Shown here piece by piece: positions 6,717 to 12,009 of a DNA stretch of 12,009 nucleotides. The position numbers and the translations under genes were made by a program. This DNA comes from an uncultured Ruminococcus sp. Lineage in GTDB: Bacteria; Bacillota; Clostridia; Lachnospirales; Lachnospiraceae. Under the pieces are notes generated by a model. The model saw only the letters and a list, made by a program, of their open reading frames with translations, had not been told where the DNA came from and did not search any database. Numbering within the stretch: position 1 is the first letter of the stretch; the number at the start of each line of letters is the position of its first letter. The DNA is taken from contig USFD01000091.1 of the NCBI GenBank assembly GCA_900553885.1, positions 1 through 12,009 of the forward strand, in the 5' to 3' direction.

Positions 6717-7759
6717 TACTGCTCACCTCCCTGTTTCTGAAATGCTTTTATAACTTTTACAATATTCAGGGATGCCGGACATTTCTCCACACATCTTCCG
6801 CATCCCACACAGGAATACATTCCGTCGTTGTTTGCCGGGTAGTAAACCAGCTTGTGCATGAATCTCTGACGGAAACGCTCTTTCTGTGTCTTCCGGTTAT
6901 TTCCGGCCGCCATCATAGTGAAATCAGAGTACATGCAGGAGTCCCAGCAGCGGTATCTCTGAACGCCGTTCTTTCCTGTGTCGTAGTCTTTGATATCATA
7001 GCACTGGCATGTGGGACATACGAATGTACAAGTTCCGCACGCAAGACAGGGTTTATAAAGCTCATCCCACAGCGGATCTTCGAACTTCTCCATCAGCACA
7101 TCCCCGTTCCAGCCTTCCAGTGAAAGGTGGCTGTAGGGCAGCTGTTCCACAATACTACGGATTGCTTCTTTTTCTTTTTCAACGGTTTCTTCCGCCGCGC
7201 CGTCTTCGGTGAGAAGATCTTTCACTGCCTCTGTCAGGGCCTCGCCTTTTTCTGTCAGGGCCTTCCAGTACAGTTCCTCTCCGATCATCCATGTGGCAAC
7301 GTCAGCTGCCGACGGATCCGCCGCATCCACACCGAACACCTTGCAGAAGCAGGTTTCTTCCGGTTCATGACAGGCAAGGGCAACGATGGTTCCGTGGTCT
7401 CTTCTTGCAGCGTAAAACGTATCCAGCGGATCTACAAGGAAGACTCTGTCCAGTACTTCCACACCTTTTACGTCGCAGGCTTTCATGCCAAATACAACAA
7501 AATTCTGTTCTTTTAACGCCTCAGGCTCTACCTTGATCTTCTTACCGTCTCTGATACATGTATACAGAGTCTCGCTCTGCGGGAAAAAGACATCTTTCGG
7601 AGATTTTACGGTTTTTAATGTATCCAGGTCAACCTCTGCGTCCTCTGTCCACACGCCGAAATTTACTTTATCAGCAGTTTTTACGGGCAGATATAATTCC
7701 TGTTCTGCGGCAATCTTCTGAAATAATGCCGTCAGATTTTCTTTTGCGATCTTATACAT
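6716..7759 (-). CDS. flxB: FlxB-like dicluster iron-sulfur subunit (AsrA/HydB-related)
   Basis: A 347-residue protein of the family that includes anaerobic sulfite reductase subunit A and sulfhydrogenase beta. The N-terminal part shows the family's KDVFFPQSE (55-63), FGMKACDVKGV (90-100) and LD..F..D..Y..RR pattern (103-120). The C-terminal part has two ferredoxin motifs: C238, C241, C244, C248 with extra C251 and C253, and C317, C320, C323, C327. An acidic, charged stretch near 183-200 is probably a linker. The protein should pass electrons from FlxA towards the rest of the complex. The start is the ATG at 7759, with AAAGGGGA upstream. A closer ATG out of frame at 7764 gives only three codons and is rejected. 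The gap to flxC is three bases. Confidence 0.87.
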   Translation of the reverse strand: MYKIAKENLTALFQKIAAEQELYLPVKTADKVNFGVWTEDAEVDLDTLKTVKSPKDVFFPQSETLYTCIRDGKKIKVEPEALKEQNFVVFGMKACDVKGVEVLDRVFLVDPLDTFYAARRDHGTIVALACHEPEETCFCKVFGVDAADPSAADVATWMIGEELYWKALTEKGEALTEAVKDLLTEDGAAEETVEKEKEAIRSIVEQLPYSHLSLEGWNGDVLMEKFEDPLWDELYKPCLACGTCTFVCPTCQCYDIKDYDTGKNGVQRYRCWDSCMYSDFTMMAAGNNRKTQKERFRQRFMHKLVYYPANNDGMYSCVGCGRCVEKCPASLNIVKVIKAFQKQGGEQ

Positions 7760-7762
7760 ACA

Positions 7763-8737
7763 TTATCCCCTTTCTGCCACAATTCCCGGCTCAGCATCCT
7801 CAAACTCATAACTGGTAAGAGGGGTTCTCGGTTCCAGATCCGCGCCTGCCTGGTACTCGCCGTAAAGTTCATTGATATCCTTGATAAACTTGCGGTTGAA
7901 CAGATGGAGCGGAATTCCCTGCGGACATACTCTGCTGCACTCTCCACAGTCCGTACATCTTCCGGCTACATGGAATGCGCGGATAATGTGGAACATTTTC
8001 TCCTCAAAGGAGTCAACATTCGCCTTCTGCGCACTGTCAAACTTATTGCTGTCGAACACACACTTACGGCAGCTGCATGCCGGACATACATTGCGGCAGG
8101 CATTGCAGCGGATACATTTGCTCAGCTCTTTCTGGAAGAATGCGAATTTCTCTTCCGGGCTCATTGCCTCAATCTTTTCCACTTCTGCAAAACGGTCCGC
8201 ATCTTTCGTCTCTTTTGACTCGCCGATCACTTCGTCGAAGATCATGTGATCCTTGCCCTTACACACATGGCATCTTTCAAGCATGGCATCTTTGTACGCG
8301 CAGGTCTTCTCGCCGTAGATAGTATCTATCGTCAGTGTTTCTGCGTCATCCTCGATCTCCGCGCCGGAGATGCTCTTAATTCCTTTGATGCCCATTGCTT
8401 TGATCTTTTCAATATCAAGCTTTCCTTTGCAGCCCACACCGATAATGTACGCTTTGTCGCGGTCAACCCGATGCTCTTTCATCAGCTCCTGGAAGCTGTA
8501 TGTATCACAGGGCTTCAGGCAGACAAGCGTCTTTCCTTCCAGTTTGGAAGCCTCGATCATATATTTGCTTAAATTTGCTCCGCAGAATCCATTGTATACG
8601 AAATCTGCAAAGTCTTCTTCTTTCTCAAAGTAAGCCGGTTCCGGATTGTAAGGCAGGTCCCCGGCTTTCCATCCGAGCACTCTTGCCACAGTTCCGTCGG
8701 CCAGAAGCTCTTTTGCGCGGTTGATTAATTCCTGCAT
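7763..8737 (-). CDS. flxC: FlxC-like iron-sulfur subunit (FrhB/FdhB-related)
   Basis: A 324-residue iron-sulfur protein matching the FlxC position in Flx clusters. The N-terminal two thirds resembles the FrhB/FdhB group (coenzyme F420-type hydrogenase or formate dehydrogenase beta), with LVCLKPCDTYS (71-81), VGCKG (101-105) and a CHVC element (156-159) that may bind an extra cluster. Two ferredoxin motifs follow: C208, C211, C214, C218 (with C221, C223, C226) and C261, C264, C267, C271. I see no evidence that it binds F420. Start ATG at 8737 has GGAGG about seven bases upstream. The gene overlaps the end of flxD by 13 bases, implying coupled translation. Electron-relay function is inferred from context. 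Confidence 0.83.
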   Translation of the reverse strand: MQELINRAKELLADGTVARVLGWKAGDLPYNPEPAYFEKEEDFADFVYNGFCGANLSKYMIEASKLEGKTLVCLKPCDTYSFQELMKEHRVDRDKAYIIGVGCKGKLDIEKIKAMGIKGIKSISGAEIEDDAETLTIDTIYGEKTCAYKDAMLERCHVCKGKDHMIFDEVIGESKETKDADRFAEVEKIEAMSPEEKFAFFQKELSKCIRCNACRNVCPACSCRKCVFDSNKFDSAQKANVDSFEEKMFHIIRAFHVAGRCTDCGECSRVCPQGIPLHLFNRKFIKDINELYGEYQAGADLEPRTPLTSYEFEDAEPGIVAERG

Positions 8738-9168
8738 CTTAAATCCTCCAATCTTACGTTTTTGCCAAGGGATGTGATCTTATCCACAAACTCATGCATA
8801 GTCTGGGAGAATTTTGCGCCCTCGGCGGCAGATACCCACTCTACACGGGTACGTCCGCTTTCTACTCCGATATAATCCAGCATGGAGAACAGCAGAGTCA
8901 TACGTCTTCTTGCATAGAAGTTTCCGGATGTGTAATGGCAGTCGCCGGGATGGCATCCGCACATGATCACACCGTCCGCTCCTCTCTCAAAAGCTCTTAA
9001 AATAAACATCGGATTGACACGGCAGGAGCAGGGAACACGGATGATCTTAACATCTGCCGAATAGGACATACGGCTGCTTCCCGCCAGGTCAGCGCCTGCA
9101 TAACTGCACCAGTTACAGCAGAACGCAACGATCTTTGGTCTGAATTCTTCCTTCTTTTCTATCGACAT
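8725..9168 (-). CDS. flxD: FlxD/MvhD-like [2Fe-2S] adaptor subunit
   Basis: A 147-residue MvhD/FlpD-family protein, the adaptor that docks an electron-input module onto HdrA. Conserved cysteines are C17, C18 and C21 (FCCNWCSYAGAD), C47 and C49 (VPCSCRV), and C70, C72 and C77 (MCGCHPGDCHY). A subset of these holds the [2Fe-2S] cluster in MvhD. The length is typical for the free-standing form. Start ATG at 9168 overlaps the last ten bases of hdrA, with GGAGGTGG seven bases upstream. Direct adjacency to hdrA fits the known MvhD-HdrA contact in methanogen complexes. The family is very distinctive, so confidence is high. Confidence 0.93.
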   Translation of the reverse strand: MSIEKKEEFRPKIVAFCCNWCSYAGADLAGSSRMSYSADVKIIRVPCSCRVNPMFILRAFERGADGVIMCGCHPGDCHYTSGNFYARRRMTLLFSMLDYIGVESGRTRVEWVSAAEGAKFSQTMHEFVDKITSLGKNVRLEDLRCRN

Positions 9169-11147
9169 ATCGCATCCACCTCCGCTAAGATCTGTCTGTT
9201 AGAGAATCCCTGCAGGTCCATTGCTCCGGACGGACATGTTACAGTACAAGCGCCGCATCCCTGACAAAGCGCATCATTTACAACAGCAATCCGTCTTGTC
9301 TCGCGGACTCCGTGGTCATTCACCTCTTTATCCTCATAGCTGATTGCTCCGTACGGGCAAACATTTGCACACTGGGAACATCCGTTGCACAGAAGTTCGT
9401 CGGAATGTGCCGTACACGGATTGGTCAGCAGTTTGTCTTTCGCAAGCAGTCCGATGGCCTTTACGGCAGCAGCTCCTGCCTGTGAAACAGTTTCCGGAAT
9501 ATCTTTCGGTCCCTGGCAGACACCGGAAAGGAAAATACCTGCTGTCGGCGACTCGACCGGACGAAGCTTCGCATGAGCTTCTGTAAGGAAATTGTTTGTA
9601 TCAATACTTGCAGTCAGCATAGTAGCGATCTTTCTTACATCCGGGTTTGGCTCAATAGCAGCGGCAAGGACAACCATATCCGCTTCTTTCAGAATCTGTT
9701 TATTATCCAGAAGGTCTGCTCCCTGTACCAGAAGTTTTCCGTCCGGCTGAGGAATAACTTTTCCGACCTGTCCCTTGATATAATTTACACCATAGTCCTC
9801 TACGGCTCTGCGGTAGAACTCGTCAAAGTTCTTGCCCGGTGTTCTTACATCAATGTAGAAAACAGTTACATTTGTATCCGGATATTTATCACGGATCAGC
9901 ATTGCGTGTTTTGCAGTGTACATACAGCAGATCTTTGAGCAGTAGCTCTTGCCTCTGTCATCTGCGCACCGGCTTCCGACACACTGGATAAATACGATTT
10001 CCTTCGGTGCCTTTCCGTCAGAAAGACGCTCCAGATGTCCGCCTGTCGGTCCGGCAGCATTCATAATACGCTCCAGTTCCAGAGATGTGATAACATCTTT
10101 GCTCTGGCTGTATGCATACTCATCGTATTTATCAAGCTTGATCATATCAAAGCCTGTTGCAACTACAATTGCACCGTACTTCTCTGTAACAATCTCGTCC
10201 TTCTGTTCATAATCGATTGCGCCGGCCTGACATACTTTTGAGCAGATTCCGCATTTTCCTGTCTTGAACTTGATGCAGGCATCACGGTCGATAACCGGAA
10301 CATTCGGAACCGCCTGCGCAAACGGTGTATAAATAGCACTTCTTGTGCTCAGACCGCGGTTAAACTCGCTGGGAGTCTTCTTGCTCGGACATTTTTCCTG
10401 GCACAGTCCGCAGCCTGTACATTTATTCATATCCACGCTTCTTGCCTTCTTGCGGATCTCAACTGTAAAGTCACCCACAAAACCGGACACGCTCTCTACT
10501 TCACTGTATGTATAGATGTTAATGAGCGGATGTGCGTTCACTTCTCCCATCTTTGGTGTCAGGATACAGGAAGAACAGTCCAGTGTCGGGAATGTCTTGT
10601 CAAGCTGTGACATTCTTCCTCCGATACTTGGGGTTTTCTCCACAATATCTACCGGATATCCCGCCTCCGCAATATCCAGAGCTGACTGAATGCCGGCAAT
10701 ACCTCCGCCGATCACAAGAGCTCTCTTTGTCACACGGCTCTCGCCCGGCTGAAGCGGCGTGTCAAGGTTTACTTTTGCAACCGCCGCACGCATCAGGATC
10801 ACTGCTTTTTCCGTTGCCTCTTCGATATCTTTATGGATCCAGGAACAGTGCTCACGGATGTTTGCGATTTCTACCATATACGGGTTTAAGCCCGCTTTTT
10901 CCGCTGCATTTCTGAATGTAGTCTCATGCATACGCGGAGAACATGAACAGACAACAAGTCCGGTCAGCTGTTTTTCTTTAATGGCTTTGTGGATCAGTTC
11001 CTGTCCCGCCTCAGAACACATGTAAGCATAATCCTCAGCGTGAACAACGCCCGGCTCATGGAGCGCCATCTCCACAACTTTCTTCACGTCTACCGTTGCC
11101 GCGATATTTGTTCCGCAATGGCAGACAAATACTCCTATTCTCTGCAC
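9159..11147 (-). CDS. hdrA: HdrA, FAD and iron-sulfur core subunit (candidate electron bifurcator)
   Basis: A 662-residue HdrA, the subunit whose FAD carries out electron bifurcation in methanogen heterodisulfide reductase. The order is: an N-terminal domain with CHCG (9-12), C44 and CSC (67-69); a thioredoxin reductase-like FAD fold with GGGIAG (147-152) and LDCSSC (189-194); an inserted ferredoxin with C243, C246, C249, C253 and C291, C299, C302, C306; a second Rossmann-like part with a cysteine-rich stretch (C389-C408); and a C-terminal ferredoxin with C587, C590, C593, C597 and C628, C631, C634, C638. Length matches stand-alone HdrA, not a fusion to MvhD. Start is GTG at 11147, with AGGAGGTGA six bases upstream made from the last two Arg codons and stop of hdrC. 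Bifurcation with ferredoxin is known for the family and inferred here. Confidence 0.93.
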   Translation of the reverse strand: MQRIGVFVCHCGTNIAATVDVKKVVEMALHEPGVVHAEDYAYMCSEAGQELIHKAIKEKQLTGLVVCSCSPRMHETTFRNAAEKAGLNPYMVEIANIREHCSWIHKDIEEATEKAVILMRAAVAKVNLDTPLQPGESRVTKRALVIGGGIAGIQSALDIAEAGYPVDIVEKTPSIGGRMSQLDKTFPTLDCSSCILTPKMGEVNAHPLINIYTYSEVESVSGFVGDFTVEIRKKARSVDMNKCTGCGLCQEKCPSKKTPSEFNRGLSTRSAIYTPFAQAVPNVPVIDRDACIKFKTGKCGICSKVCQAGAIDYEQKDEIVTEKYGAIVVATGFDMIKLDKYDEYAYSQSKDVITSLELERIMNAAGPTGGHLERLSDGKAPKEIVFIQCVGSRCADDRGKSYCSKICCMYTAKHAMLIRDKYPDTNVTVFYIDVRTPGKNFDEFYRRAVEDYGVNYIKGQVGKVIPQPDGKLLVQGADLLDNKQILKEADMVVLAAAIEPNPDVRKIATMLTASIDTNNFLTEAHAKLRPVESPTAGIFLSGVCQGPKDIPETVSQAGAAAVKAIGLLAKDKLLTNPCTAHSDELLCNGCSQCANVCPYGAISYEDKEVNDHGVRETRRIAVVNDALCQGCGACTVTCPSGAMDLQGFSNRQILAEVDAICR

Positions 11148-11153
11148 CTTTTA

Positions 11154-11162
11154 TCACCTCCT
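11154..11162 (-). promoter_or_regulatory. hdrA ribosome site encoded by the hdrC C terminus
   Basis: AGGAGGTGA on the minus strand. The same nine bases encode the last two Arg residues and the stop codon of HdrC. The hdrA start is a GTG six bases later. This strong site explains use of GTG with no nearby ATG and implies tight HdrC-HdrA coupling. Confidence 0.8.
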
Positions 11163-11543
11163 GTATCTTCTGAATGCACTTACAAGCAGCTGCTGCGGTG
11201 TGTCCGGATCAACAAGCTCCGGAATTTCATCAGGAGTCAGGTAATCCTTTCCTCTCTCACGCACAACAATCTGTCTTGCCGCGTCGATAAGTTTGCCCGG
11301 CTTTACATCCCGGGGGCATCTCTCTATGCATGCAAAACAGGAAAGACATTTCCAGAGGGATTTTGAATTTACAAGTGACTCAATATCTTCATTGATCACA
11401 TAGGAAACAAACTGATGAGGTTTGATATCCATTTCATTGTAGGAAGGACAGGAAGCCGAACATTTGCCGCACTTCATGCACTTCAGAGGATTTACTCCGC
11501 TGATTTCCTTAATCATTTCTGCGCGTTTCTGTTCTGTTTTCAC
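11154..11543 (-). CDS. hdrC: HdrC, dicluster ferredoxin subunit
   Basis: A 129-residue HdrC, a small ferredoxin-like subunit that relays electrons between HdrA and HdrB. Its two [4Fe-4S] motifs are C22, C25, C28, C32 (CMKCGKCSASCP) and C66, C69, C72, C76 (CLSCFACIERCP), each followed by the Pro typical of the family. There is no membrane segment, so this is the soluble type. The start is a GTG at 11543, overlapping the hdrB stop in the sequence GTGA, with GAGGAGGTGA about seven bases upstream inside hdrB. The length is a little short for HdrC but complete. Confidence 0.92.
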   Translation of the reverse strand: MKTEQKRAEMIKEISGVNPLKCMKCGKCSASCPSYNEMDIKPHQFVSYVINEDIESLVNSKSLWKCLSCFACIERCPRDVKPGKLIDAARQIVVRERGKDYLTPDEIPELVDPDTPQQLLVSAFRRYRR

Positions 11544-12009
11544 TGTTCCTTCACCTCCTCTTTCACACCCAGCGCCTCTGCCAGGAGCTCTGTAAAGTAG
11601 TATACCGGCAGATTACCGCCGTTATTTTTATTCAGGTTGTACATACACAGAGGACAGGCTGTAATCAGCATATCTGCACCAAATCCGGATGCACTCTCCT
11701 CAATCTTTCTGCACATTTCTTTTGACAGATCCTCTTCTTTCAGGGATATGTAGCCGCCGCAGCACTCGTTTCTGTATGGATAGATCACCGGCTCTGCACC
11801 GATGGCCCGGATGAAGTCCTCGATGATGGACGGATTCTCCGGATCGTCGAATTCCAGAAGCCCGCTTGGGCGAAGAAGCAGGCATCCGTAGTAAGCGCCT
11901 ATCTTTTTGCCGGTAAGCGGAGCTGTCACTTTCTCCTTTAACGTGTCGAAACCTATGCGGTCACGGAGTACCTCCAGAAAATGGAGCACTGTCGTCTCAC
12001 CTGCATAGG
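11540..12009 (-). CDS. hdrB: HdrB, CCG-domain subunit (C-terminal part, cut by window edge)
   Basis: The reading frame is open to the window edge, so about half of a usual HdrB (near 290 residues) is present. A GTG at 11989 is internal, not the start: the codons before it (YAGETT) continue the family's conserved region. The segment contains the second CCG domain: YYGC, then 39 residues to CC (ECCGG), then 34 residues to CPLC. In methanogen HdrB each CCG domain binds a non-cubane [4Fe-4S] cluster that splits the CoM-CoB disulfide. Bacteria lack that substrate, so its role here is open: disulfide reduction, or handing electrons to the fumarate reductase subunits encoded downstream. The C terminus overlaps hdrC by four bases. 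Confidence 0.9.
   Translation of the reverse strand, partial: YAGETTVLHFLEVLRDRIGFDTLKEKVTAPLTGKKIGAYYGCLLLRPSGLLEFDDPENPSIIEDFIRAIGAEPVIYPYRNECCGGYISLKEEDLSKEMCRKIEESASGFGADMLITACPLCMYNLNKNNGGNLPVYYFTELLAEALGVKEEVKEQ

Noticed and set aside
5862..7759. FlxA and FlxB as anaerobic sulfite reductase AsrB and AsrA
   Set aside because: There is no AsrC sirohaem subunit, and the genes sit within a full hdr-flx set next to flxC and flxD.
11540..11989. GTG at 11989 as the true hdrB start
   Set aside because: The frame stays open to the window edge with conserved HdrB-like residues before it, and a complete HdrB needs another CCG domain upstream.
1..12009. CRISPR arrays, tRNA or rRNA genes, insertion sequences
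   Set aside because: No spaced direct repeats, cloverleaf-type sequence, transposase or terminal inverted repeats were seen.

Overview
The window looks like part of a Clostridia genome, most likely a Lachnospiraceae-type gut anaerobe. The clues are strong AGGAGG-type ribosome binding sites, mid-range GC, an oxygen-sensitive two-subunit fumarase, and many low-potential iron-sulfur flavoenzymes with no quinone-linked membrane subunit. This placement is inference. Every supported gene lies on the minus strand, so the window reads from right to left. There is no RNA gene, insertion sequence, CRISPR array or gene-free stretch longer than about 130 bases.

Right part (12009 to 5862): a tight block encoding the C-terminal half of HdrB, then HdrC, HdrA, FlxD, FlxC, FlxB and FlxA. 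This is a complete-looking HdrABC-FlxABCD set, a soluble NAD(P)H-oxidising assembly of the flavin-based electron-bifurcating type. Neighbouring genes overlap or lie within a few bases, and several ribosome binding sites are embedded in the end of the preceding gene.

Middle (5844 to 3556): the same run continues 17 bases later into a fumarate-reductase-type iron-sulfur protein (FrdB-like) and flavoprotein (FrdA-like). FrdA keeps the fumarate-site residues but has Asn where quinone-linked enzymes have the FAD-linking His. FrdB has two complete [4Fe-4S] motifs, and no membrane anchor gene is present.

Left-middle (3534 to 853): a ten-helix AspT-like exchanger without RCK domains, then a hairpin-containing gap, then the alpha and beta subunits of a class I [4Fe-4S] fumarase. 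A strong intrinsic terminator at 785-828 closes the run. Beyond it is a separate SdpI-family membrane protein (52-720).

Interpretation (inference): the run encodes a self-contained, quinone-free route for dicarboxylate reduction. The exchanger would import a C4-dicarboxylate and export succinate, the fumarase would make fumarate from malate, and Flx-Hdr would feed NADH electrons to a soluble fumarate reductase. The large drop from NADH to fumarate could drive ferredoxin reduction by bifurcation at HdrA. I am not aware of an experimentally described Hdr-Flx-linked fumarate reductase, so this is the candidate system in the window.
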